Positions 1 through 9,841 of a stretch of 64,000 bases of DNA are shown in pieces. Numbering within the stretch: position 1 is the stretch's first letter; each line of letters starts with the position of its first letter. The position numbers and the translations under genes were made by a program. The notes under the pieces were generated by a model. That model was not told where the DNA came from. It searched no databases and saw only the letters and a list, made by a program, of their open reading frames with translations. This DNA is from Phoma sp. XZ068 (taxonomy: Eukaryota > Ascomycota > Dothideomycetes > Pleosporales > Didymellaceae), in contig RBKR01000013.1 of the NCBI GenBank assembly GCA_004835665.1, forward strand, positions 930,001 to 994,000. The letters run 5' to 3'.

Positions 1-165
1 TTCTTCTTTTTTTATGCCAGTAATCTATTGGAATTAGATTGGATTGGCAAATGCAGTCATTCGTTTTTGCCTGATGTATTTTTGGTCTATCGTGAACGTA
101 GTCTTTTATTTTTGTAGCTCTACATCTTTGCTCAACTCTGCTCGTTTCTTCTGTACCTTGTATGC

Positions 166-3100
166 CTACCGCAGCTTCACCTGCAACACCCCCTTCCACG
201 CCTCAACCGCACTATCCACATACTCTCTCGCATAAAACTCTACGTCCTCGTCACTTACCAGCGCCCGCAGCGCTTCCCCCGTCTTCCCCCACCGCACCTG
301 CGCTTTCATACCCGCTACACCCCGCTTCTGCAACAAGCTGATGTAGCTACTCGCCACTTTGCCCACCGCCTCAAACGCAGCCTTTACTTCGGCGTCGATC
401 TGCTTCGCCCAGTCCTTGGGTACTTGTGCTTTCATGGGGTGTGGTGTTTTGCTCTGTACGACGCGCTCCTTGATTTCGTTTGCTAGACGGGGCAGCGCGC
501 GTAGGACTTCAAGCGCGGAGTAGGTCGCTATGAGCATGTTTTCGTGGATTAGGGTTGGGTCGTCTACGGGTGTGCTGGGGGTCGTGGTGGCGAGGAGTTT
601 CTCTTGGTCCTGGCGGAGTTGCTTGAGGTTGGTGGTGAGTGTGGTGAAGTGCTTGCCGTCGACTTTGGTGTCGGGGTTGAGTGCTGAGAAGAGGAGGGTG
701 GAGATGGAGTGCCAGAAGGTTTCGCTCATCAGACGTTCTGCTGGTGCGCCGTTGGCGGCCTCTGGAGCGGTGGTGGGTTTCCAGTCGGTGGGGAGGCCGT
801 CGCGGTAGAGGATCTTGCTGACGGATTCGAGGTTGTGGCTTTGTGTGAGAACGTAGTCCGCAGATGGGATGTCGGCGGGCATGAGGAATGAGTAGGGTCG
901 GTGGACCTTGGAGTGTTCGTATGCAGGGAAGACCGATCGATCGATGTTATCTGAGATGTTATGACCTGGTATGCTAGTCAGCTTCAACTCTTCCCATGGT
1001 ATGTGTATCTTACTTCTGTGCTGCACGTCTGGCAGATCGCTCGCTGTGTCTCCCTTCAATCGAGCGATACGACGGCGCTCGAGGACAGCAGTGTGTCTCG
1101 TCAGAGAGGAGGTTAGTTTCTCGTTCATCGAGATTAGCTCTGTCGCAGAATCCCAGTGGAATCGCTTGATATCCCTGAAGATCAAACCTTCCTGGACCTT
1201 GCTCATCCTGTCGATGGTATCGATGACGTGCCTCAGCTCCTTGTCTGCGGAAAAGCCATGGAAATGCTTTACTTCGAACGGCTGTGTGAGAGCGATGCGT
1301 GATAGGAGGTAAGGGGACAAAGTGTCCACCAGCATTTCCTTGACTTTGACGTGCTTCCACAGTTGGAATGCAACTCTTCCTAGCCCAAGATCGAGATGCA
1401 AACGAGCAGCCAACAGCGCCAATGGTCTGTTCTCCTTCTCGGTGTCTCGCTCTACAGCAGCGCGTGCTAGCATCGTAGCTTGCAGAAGGAAGCGGCAGTT
1501 CAGAACAGAGCTATCGCTCGATCCTGCACTCTGATGGTGCAGGTTGGCAAGACAATAAGCGACAAACATGATTGGGTCAGGGTCTTTTGGTAACATCTGG
1601 CTGGCCTTTGACGCTCTTTCGATCAGTGACTCCAATGTGTCAGTCGAACACTGTGCCGTCGGTAGGGACACAGCAATGAGATAGGTGAACTTCAAGACAC
1701 AGATCTCGGCCCGTACCCAGTCTTCCAGCTTCGACTGAGGATCGTCCGTACTTGGCTTAGTGGCAATCATGTCCTCCTCAATATATGTGAGGAAGTCCGT
1801 CCGTTGCTCATCGCTCATCTTCTCGACAGCCTGGCGGAGATCGGTAAAGCAGCTGGGTATCCGCGAGAACTGCTTCCAGAAGTCCATGCAATCTTGTAGA
1901 AGGCTTTCACCAAGGTAAGTTCGTAGAATCAAACGCACAAGACGCAGCGGTCGGTCCAGTTTTAGTTCATCGGAACCAAAGACGCGATCCCTGATTGATG
2001 AGATCTTGTTCTTTGATCTATACTCATAAGCTGATGGTCAGGAAATTTGGGTGCTGAAGACTTACTCTTCGGTGGAGTATAGCTTTGTAGAGGCGTCAAT
2101 CAAATAGGTCCAAATGCTCACCCTCGCCGAACATAGTTGTCGTATAGGCTCTGAGTCGCCCTTACCCAAGTCTGTTATTGCGTTCTCGATCAATTCCAAA
2201 ATGTGCTTCTCGAGCAGTTCGTACTGCTGTGCACTTGCAAGCATGTCGACAGTGAGTAGCGAGATGTCAAGGGTATGCTTCTCCACGATAGGTTGCAAAT
2301 GAGCAGGCGGCGCTTTCCAGAGCTCCAAAAGTTCTGCACACTTCCCTTGTCGCGCATAGATCTTCGCCATAAACCGAAGGTCCCGGATGTCCTTGACGCT
2401 GATGGCATCGCTCTGTTCTTATTAGACGAATTCAACGTTGTGAACGAGAATGAGCGTTACCTCAGGTCTTTCGTAGGCGTCCTTCATTTGCTTCAGAGCT
2501 ACGCCCAGCTGTATTTCAGCCATACGGTCAGCAATGCCTGTTGCTTGACTTGCGCGGATCTTTTGTTCAGCGGACATTTGCTGTACAAAGATCTGCGTGT
2601 AGTAGGTCAGCTTGTCCGAGGATGCAGCCTCCGCTCTGTATTTTACGATCGCCTACATCTGTCAGTACTGTAATGCAAAGACACCGCGGGCCTGTATATG
2701 TCATCAACATACCGTGCGAACATCGTCCCAACACCCTTGCCGCATAGCCGTTTTAAATAGAGCATTCCAAGTGTCTTTGCGGTCCTTTTTGGTGGTCTTG
2801 AGCCCTGCGGCATTTTGCCATGCTTTGACACCTTCATTACCCACAGTACTGATGTGATCGAGCTTCGGGTTTGACCTGAGTGTTGCTTCTACGATGAGCC
2901 TGTAGGCGTACTCGAGCAATTGTTCGTCCTGTAGCGTTGACTTGTGCTGGCAGACGTCCCGCAATGATTTGGCAACTGTCTCAGGCTGCAACTGCAATTT
3001 CAATGAAGCATCCGCTCTCCATATCTATGCGGTGTCAACCATGTAGTCACATGACATTAGGAGTGACTTACAGTCAGATATGGGTTGCCGGGATTCTTCT

Positions 3101-3188
3101 TCAACAGCTTATCGATGTAAGAAATCGCGAATTTGGGCTTCGGATACTCGCGCTGAGCTTTCGAAAGCTTATCCCAATTGAAAGCCAT
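166..3188 (-). CDS. MDM20: NatB N-acetyltransferase auxiliary subunit (Mdm20/Naa25)
   Basis: Five exons: 3188-3072, 3024-2713, 2652-2461, 2412-2066 and 2017-166, giving 939 residues in frame with GT..AG introns. The protein is helical and TPR-like throughout, and the segment reading LALLAARLHLDLGLGRVAFQ is typical of the NatB_MDM20 family. Family members anchor the catalytic Nat3/Naa20 subunit to ribosomes for N-terminal acetylation of Met-Asp, Met-Glu and Met-Asn starts, and so affect actin and tropomyosin function. The length fits filamentous-fungal and animal members; the yeast protein is shorter. The start ATG at 3188 opens MAFNWDKLSKAQ and no better upstream start is visible. It follows MSM1 on the same strand but the two have no known functional link. 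The third acceptor was chosen because nearer AGs give stop codons. Confidence 0.85.
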
Positions 3189-3518
3189 ATCGGCCACTAC
3201 CAAATGAGTGTGTTGCGAGGCGATACTGGATCGCGAAAGTGTACAAGGACGAGAAAAGGCTAGACAGCCCACTCAGCTGATTTAACGAAATTGGTCCGTG
3301 CTCACTCAGAACATGACCCAAGCAGACTCCCTCGTAAGCTGCACGTTGTATTTTAAGCAATAGCAGCAGTTGCTGAAAGCACCAATGATAGGCTAAGAGT
3401 CGATAAAATGTGGTTTCATTCAATCAGTGGACCAGTGTGGGCGTCTAAACATATCGACGCATGGCCTTGAGACTAGAAATACATAGATATGCTACAATAT
3501 CAGGACAAGTCCGTCCTA

Positions 3519-5521
3519 CTACTCTTCACTTGCTAGAGGAGGGAAAAGAACTCCCTCATGCTTGGAGCCTAACGTAACCATGGGCGTGCCGTAATCGACA
3601 TCAGCGCCAGGCTGGCAATACGCCAAAGTCCTTCTGTCTTTCTGCACACCAAGCTGGTCTAGGAGCGTCTCCGCTTTATTCGGCATATACGGTTGGAGCA
3701 GAATACCCGTCATACGCAAAGCTTCGGCGGTAAGATAAATAGTACGGTCAACATCTTCTCCAGGTTCACCAGGACCGAAATCGAGTATGTTGTCCCACGG
3801 TTTCGACATCTGGAAGAACGCATTTGCCTGGATAGTTTTAGCTGCTGTTTCTTGAGAGATACGGATTTCACTTACTCCTCTTACGAACTCAGTGATCTGG
3901 TATAGTGCCTTCCGAGGGTCGTAGGCATCGAACGAGCCATCGACCTTAGCGGTGACAGTGCTAAGAGAATTGGCCCAGAATTTTGAACCAGGTCCCTCCT
4001 CCCAGTACTCCGCTGGCGCAATCCCGATGCGTTCGACTGCACCGCTAACGCTCCACTTCTTTCCCCTCGTAACGCGGGACGCGAGGTTGCCCAGTTGCTG
4101 GTTCAAAAACTTGTTGTATAACCGAATGATGTGGACGTTGTCATAGCTTGAGTCGTCTTGTATGCCGCCATCATGGGCCATGTAGAAACGCATAACATCT
4201 GGTCCGTATCGATCCAAAGCGTGGAAAGGATCCACCACCCTACCAGTAGACTTTGACATCTTTGCTCCCCCGAGGGTCCAGTGAGCATGGCTCAAAATCT
4301 TCTTTGGCAGTGGAAGGCCGAGGGCCATTAGAAATGCTGGCCAGTAGATACAATGGAAGCGAACGATGTCTTTGCCAATGACGTGACAATCAGCCGGCCA
4401 GCCGCCTTCCTGTTCCTTGCCAGGTACGAATGGATAGCCCGCCTTTGTCGCGTAGTTCATAAGAGCGTCAAGCCAGACGTAGATGGTTTGCGATTCGTCG
4501 TCTGGCACTCGGATGCCCCACTGAAGTCGGTCGTAAGGGCGAGAGATTGACAAGTCTTCAAGACCAGACTCCACAGCCTGTACAACCTCCTTCATGCGAT
4601 GTTCCGGAACTATCCAATCTGGGTTGGCTTTGTAGAATTCGAGGAGCGGTTCGCGGAAGGCAGACAGGCGGAAGTGGTAGTTCTCTTCTGACGACCATTC
4701 GACTTCGCTACCTGTCTCAATGGACGTCTGTAGATCTGTCAGCCTTCATTGGAATCTACATCGGGCGAGGCCATACCATGATCTTCCTCCCTGTAGACGG
4801 TTCAATCCATGGTTGTACCCCTGACTGCGGGTAGAAGCACTCATCGGTAATCGAGTACCAGCCCTCATGTTTCTGCTCGTAGATAAGACCCTTCTCTTGT
4901 AGTAGGAACTGTCCACTATCAGTCGGCGTTGCGTGCTGTGAAAGTGCCGCTACGCGCTCATACCCAAGCATATTGTACAACATCCTTGTGGTCTTGATCC
5001 GTTGTTCGTACGAAGTGGTCGTTGGAGATATCGGCCTTACGCGCAAGGTCCTGGGTCGTGTGAGCCTCAAGCTAGTTTATGGGTTCGGAATGGCATTACG
5101 CACTCGGAATATATCTGCACCCTTGTCACAGAATGCTTTGGGGTCGGCGCCAGCTTTGGCAGCTGCTCTTTGGACCTTCAAACTGTCAGCATGTCTGGAT
5201 CAGTCCGCGAAGAAGACCTACCTTCAGCCCATGCTCGTCTGTCCCTGTGCACATAATCGCCTTCTTCCCTCTGAGCACACCCCATCGCTTGATGATGTCC
5301 GTGAGGACCATAGTATACAAATGTCCAACATGAGGGGCGGCGTTGACGTAGAAGATGGGTGTGGTAACGTAGAACGGCTTTTCGGACGTTGGTTTGGTCG
5401 AGATGAATCGTCTGGGATCACGGTAGACTGAACAGGAGCGACAGGTCCATATTGAGCTTCTGGAGAAGCCCGAGTATATGCTGCGTAATGCTGGAGCCGT
5501 GTGAGTTATTCGTGTACGCAT
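3519..5521 (-). CDS. MSM1: Mitochondrial methionyl-tRNA synthetase
   Basis: Five exons: 5521-5222, 5175-5104, 5050-4964, 4908-4777 and 4727-3519, coding 599 residues. Class I synthetase signatures are present: the HIGH-type motif PHVGH at about residues 63-67 and KMSKS at about 353-357, with the connecting FYVTTPIFYVN and TGTDEHG blocks between. The roughly 45-residue N-terminal extension, rich in Arg and Ser, fits a mitochondrial targeting peptide. There is no C-terminal EMAP or GST domain as in cytosolic enzymes. The enzyme charges mitochondrial tRNA-Met. Two introns are only 49 and 55 nt. The 4963-4909 intron is inferred because it restores the alignment around QYAW/FLLQEKG; a longer open frame through it would add unrelated residues. 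Confidence 0.9.
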
Positions 5522-6530
5522 TCTGTCTCAAGGGCATCACGTCGTGTACAGCTTTCGTGACTGCAGCTCCAAAGCTCCGAGGCACACTAGCCCTTTTCAA
5601 CATAGTGTAGCTGACTAACCGTCAACCTCGACATCGACTCTATGCGCGTTACTACGCTCAACATCAGTCCCTCTGTTCCTCTCAATCGCTTGCCGCGATG
5701 ATTTGAAACGTTCTCACCGCTTGTGAACACAAAGGTCAGACTGCAGCGCTGCTGACGCGCAGAGAGCCTAGAGCTTGTCTTGACCAGAACCGCGTCCACA
5801 AACATTGGGAACAGAGAAAGAGCCAGGGAACGTGGTGCCGCGAGGAGTCGGACTTTCGGAGAAACCCGAGTAATTCTATTCACGTTGCAGGCAGCTTGAC
5901 ATTCGGCCATGGCGCTTCTATGCATGTTCAAACTCGCCCAGATGCTCACGATGTGTGAGCGGACCCAATCTGCCAGACAATCGGATCCTGTGTCCTAGTA
6001 AACCCTTACAGACACCTGTGTTTCGTCTACCAGACTTTGAAAGAGGCGTCGTGGCTGGTCGGTGTAGGTGAACGTGCCATCTTGCCAAGAGTCAGCTCTC
6101 TATTCAGATCTTATTCAGACCCAAAAGCGACCATTTCACAACTTCACCATCCGCACGCTCGCCACCTCAAGAGTACAGCAATCCCTTATCAAACCTTTAT
6201 GAGGCTCTGCATGTTCTTTGTTTACCCACAGACACTATTTTTGATGGTACCGAATATGCTTTAGCATCAGTGCTCAACCTTGAGGTTGATCTCCACTCCT
6301 CTGGACGCCTTCTTCTGTTTACAGAGAGCTTCGTGGTTGGGCTTTTCGAGTTTCTATTCAGGGGAGAACCCTTTACATTGCTGTCCTTCACCTTGACGAC
6401 TGCTTCTCTATTGGACGCCATTGCATGTTTATTTGTCTCTGTTCACACCCAGTGTACCTTATTGACGTTATTGACATGCCTCAATAGAGACATGGCCTCG
6501 ACTCTTTGTTTGTACATAACGAACTTCGAC
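5522..6530. other. Intergenic region, no gene seen
   Basis: About 1 kb between the start of MSM1 and the TATA box of the peptide-precursor gene. Open frames here (for example the minus-strand one at 5587-5949) have no recognisable domain. It must hold the MSM1 promoter and the distal promoter of the precursor gene. A CTTTGTTTAC block lies at 6216-6225. Confidence 0.6.
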
Positions 6531-6636
6531 TATAAATCTCTGCTCCTCCGACCTCAATATACTCACTATCGACTCATCAACACCAGTCAATCAATCACCA
6601 ACTTATTCATTCACTCAACCATACTCTTCTGAAACA
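6504..6636 (+). promoter_or_regulatory. Core promoter and 5' leader of the peptide-precursor gene
   Basis: A TATAAAT box lies at 6531-6537, about 110 nt before the ATG at 6643. Just upstream, 6504-6513 reads CTTTGTTTGT; CTTTGT is the complement of the ACAAAG core bound by HMG-box mating-type proteins. The leader is rich in C, A and T and lacks upstream ATGs close to the start. TGAAACA, the consensus Ste12 pheromone-response element, occurs at 6630-6636, a few bases before the ATG. Its position inside the leader is unusual, so function is uncertain. Assignments are by motif only. Confidence 0.45.
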
Positions 6637-6642
6637 TCCGAG

Positions 6643-7227
6643 ATGAAGTTCAACGCCATCATCGCTGCCACTGTCCTGGCTGCCACCGTCTCTGGTGCTG
6701 CCATCGCCATCCCTGCCCCCGCCGACGTCAAACGCGACACCATTCCCGAAATTCCCGACACTGGTGCCGACTTCTTTGAGGATCTGTACTACGTCGAGGC
6801 TGGCGACCCTGCTCTTGGACTTGGAAAGCGCGAAGCTGAGGCCAACCCTCAGTGGGTCTGGAAGCCAAAGTACCGCCCAGTCGGTATGCCGATTGGAAAG
6901 CGTGAGGCCGAAGCCGAGGCTGGTAACTGGGTCTGGAGGCCCAAGTACAGGCCTGCAGGCATGCCGATCGGAAAGCGCGAGGCGAAAGCCGAGGCTGGTA
7001 ATTGGGTCTGGAGGCCCAAGTACCGCCCAGCCGGCATGCCAATTGGCAAGCGTGAAGCCGACGACACTGATGCTGACTTCTTCGATGATCTGTTCTACGT
7101 CGAGGCTGGCGACCCTGCCCTTGGACTTGGAAAGCGTGAGGCCGAAGCTGAGCCTGGTAACTGGGTCTGGAGGCCCAAGTACCGCCCAGCCGGCATGCCA
7201 ATTGGCAAGCGTGAAGCCGACGAGTAA
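6643..7227 (+). CDS. Multi-copy secreted peptide precursor, alpha-factor-like pheromone type
   Basis: Intronless, 194 residues. Residues 1-22 form a signal peptide (hydrophobic AAATVLAATVSGAA-type core) followed by a short pro-segment ending at Lys-Arg 30-31. Four copies of a Trp-rich peptide follow, WVWRPKYRPAGMPIG or close variants, at 71-85, 96-110, 121-135 and 174-188, each ended by Lys-Arg. Each is preceded by EAEA-type dipeptides, the arrangement expected for Kex2 cleavage, Ste13 (X-Ala/X-Pro) trimming and Kex1 removal of Lys-Arg. Two copies of a second acidic segment ending EAGDPALGLG-Lys-Arg lie at 39-63 and 141-165. The WxW start and PxGxP end recall the Saccharomyces alpha-factor WHWLQLKPGQPMY; the two Cys of Sordariomycete pheromones are absent. 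The alternative is a Kex2-processed RiPP precursor, but no UstYa-like or other tailoring gene lies nearby. The precursor architecture is certain; the pheromone role is inference. Confidence 0.85.
   Translation: MKFNAIIAATVLAATVSGAAIAIPAPADVKRDTIPEIPDTGADFFEDLYYVEAGDPALGLGKREAEANPQWVWKPKYRPVGMPIGKREAEAEAGNWVWRPKYRPAGMPIGKREAKAEAGNWVWRPKYRPAGMPIGKREADDTDADFFDDLFYVEAGDPALGLGKREAEAEPGNWVWRPKYRPAGMPIGKREADE
6757..7137 (+). repeat. Two copies of an acidic segment within the precursor (type A repeat)
   Basis: Copies at 6757-6831 and 7063-7137 encode ADFFxDLxYVEAGDPALGLG followed by Lys-Arg. They are near-identical in DNA over the second half and conserve two Phe, an aromatic pair and the DPALGLG end. 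The first is preceded by a Kex2 site at residues 30-31, the second by Lys-Arg-Glu-Ala. Either a second released peptide or a conserved spacer. Confidence 0.85.
6853..7212 (+). repeat. Four copies of the Trp-rich peptide (type B repeat)
   Basis: Copies at 6853-6903, 6928-6978, 7003-7053 and 7162-7212, each 51 bp from the first Trp to the Kex2 Lys-Arg. Copies 2-4 encode the same peptide. Copy 1 differs at two positions within it (Lys for Arg, Val for Ala) and in the leading residues (NPQ instead of GN). Copies 3 and 4 share 62 identical bases (7003-7064 and 7162-7223), which points to a recent duplication or gene conversion. Confidence 0.95.
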
Positions 7228-7604
7228 TTCAACAGCAATGCCTTCGAGCTATACCACGCATCTCAACTTTTCACTTCTCCACGCTCGACGGACTCAACAC
7301 GATACGATGCAACATGAGCATTTTGTACATAAACGCCCTTGGACATATTAGGTGCAGCACGGGGAAATTGTTCCCTCTGGTGCCTCTGCAGGGCAGGATG
7401 GTTTCTCAGCATTTGATGGCATCTGTATGTAGGGTGTTGTGACGATGATGGGATAGCTAGCCTTTTTCTCACTACCAATGATTATTATGCATGGCATGTA
7501 CTTCTCCAGAGCATTCAGCTACATGTGAAACGTGACTAACTTTGTGAAAAGCACTGTTTGTGAGGTTTAGTCTAAATTTCTATGCTTGACAGTTGGGTAT
7601 CGCT
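7228..7604. other. Intergenic, convergent 3' ends
   Basis: A 377-base gap between the precursor gene and the 3' end of the COG0523 gene, which converge. No gene or clear element seen. Confidence 0.6.
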
Positions 7605-8748
7605 CTATAACTTCTTTTCTACCGTTAGGTCTCCATTTGCGCCGTCCTGCAGGACGATGAGGCCACTCAATTCGATCTGCTTCTTCCATTTGGTCGACTC
7701 AAACCGCGCAGTGACCACTGTCAATCGGAGCTCAGGCTCGCTGTTTTCCGTGGATGACACCTCAGGAACATGTGTGAATGTCCACCGCCCAAAAGCCCAA
7801 TTCAAAATGTATCGCCCTCTCCCATTTGCCGATGATAAGGTGCTGATGTCCCTATCCGACGATTGTGGAGGCGTTGATGCGTAAAGAACTCCCTTAATAC
7901 GGTAGACTTCGTCTTTGGTAGGGTCTTCGAGCAGCTTTGCAAGTTTGTCTAGGTTGACGGTACTGTTCCCGTTCTTACTGGTGAGTGTGATACTCAACAC
8001 CTCTACCTCGCTCGAGTGGTCGTGGTTGTGCTCGTGGCTGTGACCGTTTTGGCTGGGCTGCTCCACTGTTTTTGCCAGCTTTGCATCCAGTCCGAATACA
8101 ATGCCCTTGTCAACCCAGCCTTTGTTGCTCTTCTGCCTAGGAATCGGAGGATCGACGTCCAGATCCAAGATTCTGTCTTCGACATCTTCCAGACGCCTCT
8201 CATCTACAAGCTCCCATTTGTTGAGAACAATGAGATCTGTATATCTTGCTTGTATCTTTGCGGTATAACTTGTGTCCTCATATCCATTCCAGTTCTCGAC
8301 ATCGATAACACTCATTACTCCGTCCAGTACGTATTTGCTTGTTTCTCGCGATAATCGGTTGACTTCCATTGCTAGAGTGGCAGGGAAGGCTGACCCGGAG
8401 GTCTCGATGACGATGCGGTCGGGTTGAACGTCATTAGAGAGCTGTTCGAGAGCGTCCGACAGTTGGCCTACAAGATTGCAGCAAATGCAGCCGTTGAGAA
8501 GTTCCTGCACGCCAGAAATGGCTTGGGAGGAAGCAAGCTGAGAATCGACAGCAACATCGCCATATTCGTTCTTAAGGAGGGCGAGCTTATAGTCCTTGGG
8601 TAGTTGCTGTATCAAGTTCAAGATCAAAGCTGGACTACATCAGCCCCGACATCGAAGGTTGAGAGTGTACCAACATTGTTGAGGATCCTTGGAACTTACT
8701 GGTCTTTCCTGACCCCAAGAAGCCAGTGACAATAGTGATAGGTATCAT
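7605..8748 (-). CDS. COG0523 (CobW/ZNG1-type) metallochaperone GTPase
   Basis: Two exons, 8748-8700 and 8629-7605, coding 357 residues. Walker A GFLGSGKT lies at residues 9-16, split from the rest by the intron; the family-specific metal site GCICC lies at about 63-67 and the base-recognition motif NKWE at about 153. A His-rich loop, GHSHEHNHDH, is at about 212-221, followed by the CobW C-terminal domain. Family members are GTPases that deliver or insert Zn or other metals into client enzymes. The His-rich loop favours Zn or another transition metal, but the client cannot be read from sequence. It is divergent from the gene at 9147. The whole upstream exon is only 16 codons plus one base. Confidence 0.88.
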
Positions 8749-9146
8749 GACGCCAACTTTCAGGTTTGCAAGCAACGGTCGTCCGGTGAGTTCTGTATCA
8801 CCCCTTTGTAGATCAATCGGAGGTACCGAAGTGGGATGTTTGGCACGCGTTGAGTCGCGACTGCTTTTTCCAAGCTAATGCGGGGTGGCCGACCGTGGTA
8901 TTGGCAGGGGTCCTTAGAGCCGATGACGTAGCGCCATAGCATCGCCAGGTACGCATTATCCCGCAGTGCATCATTTGCACTACTGCAACCAAGACCGCCT
9001 AGATCCTGTTTACTACCCTACACAGCCTACCAAGCTTGAACGTTGGTAACGGCTTGTGCCCTTATAAAACCTGACCTTATCTGCCTTTACCTGCATCCTT
9101 CCATAATCATCAACCTTCGATCAATCAACACCACACGCAAATAACA

Positions 9147-9617
9147 ATGGATTTCGTCAACAAGTTCACCGGCGGCAACAACAGCCAGGGTCAGACCTCG
9201 AACGAGCAGGCTCAGTCATCTGGCTCTGCCGGACAGCAGCAGCAAAGCGGCGGCGGCGGCTTCCTCGGCGGCATTGGCGACAAGCTCAACTCAGCTGCCG
9301 GAGGCGGTCGCGAGAGCGAGAAGAACGAAGACTACCTCGACAAGGGTAAGTTCGCATGGCCATGTACCACGATTGCTTAAGTCCTCATACATTGCAGGTG
9401 TCGATTACGTACAAGAGAAGTTCCTCGGACAAGGTCCTCAAGACAATGAGGTAAGTCGCGACTTTAACCAACAAACGTTGCACACGTACTAATCCAGCTA
9501 CAGTCCGCAGTAGAGCAAGCCAAGGACGAGCAGATCTCCGACTTCATTCGAGGCCAGTACAAGGGCGCCACCGGCAAGGATGTCCCCATCAAGGATAAGG
9601 AGACCAGGCTCGGTTAA
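9147..9617 (+). CDS. Small hydrophilic Gly/Gln-rich protein, possible stress protein
   Basis: Three exons: 9147-9345, 9398-9450 and 9504-9617, coding 121 residues. The N-terminal half (MDFVNKFTGG, then Gln-, Ser- and Gly-rich) is low complexity. The C-terminal half, DKGVDYVQEKFLGQG through AKDEQISDFIRGQYK to TGKDVPIKDKETRLG, is charged, probably helical and looks conserved. No signal peptide or membrane segment. Proteins of this layout in fungi are often labelled DNA-damage-responsive or stress-induced; I recall this only loosely and assign no function. A TATA-like TATAAAA lies near 9062 and the leader is CA-rich, as in strongly expressed fungal genes. Confidence 0.8.
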
Positions 9618-9841
9618 TGATAAGGACTGCCGCGACACTTTTACGGCATGAAGTTATGATTATGATAGTCATCAATTGACAAGAGAATATTTCCAACGTC
9701 CCTTTATGCCAAATGTGATATATGGGGTAGTTTCGTCCTACGTACCGCTGTTTGTACATCGTGCTGGGGATCTTCAAGCCCATGAATTTCCTCTATTTGT
9801 ATTCTTAAAGTGCAGCTGCTTCATGCATGTGAGAGCACACT

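Noticed and set aside
5587..5949. 120-codon minus-strand open frame
   Set aside because: No domain, no convincing start context, random-looking composition in a promoter region.
6757..7212. CRISPR-like interpretation of regularly spaced repeats
   Set aside because: Repeats are in-frame coding units of a eukaryotic secreted precursor, not short palindromic repeats with unique spacers.
6643..7227. Reading the repeats as a fungal RiPP (ustiloxin/phomopsin-like) precursor
   Set aside because: No UstYa/DUF3328, tyrosinase or methyltransferase gene within the window; EA dipeptides and the WxW..PxGxP core fit pheromone better. Not fully excluded.
6695..7351. 218-codon plus-strand and 157-codon minus-strand open frames over the peptide precursor
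   Set aside because: They are out-of-frame shadows created by the internal repeats; only the 6643 frame has a signal peptide and ordered Kex2 sites.
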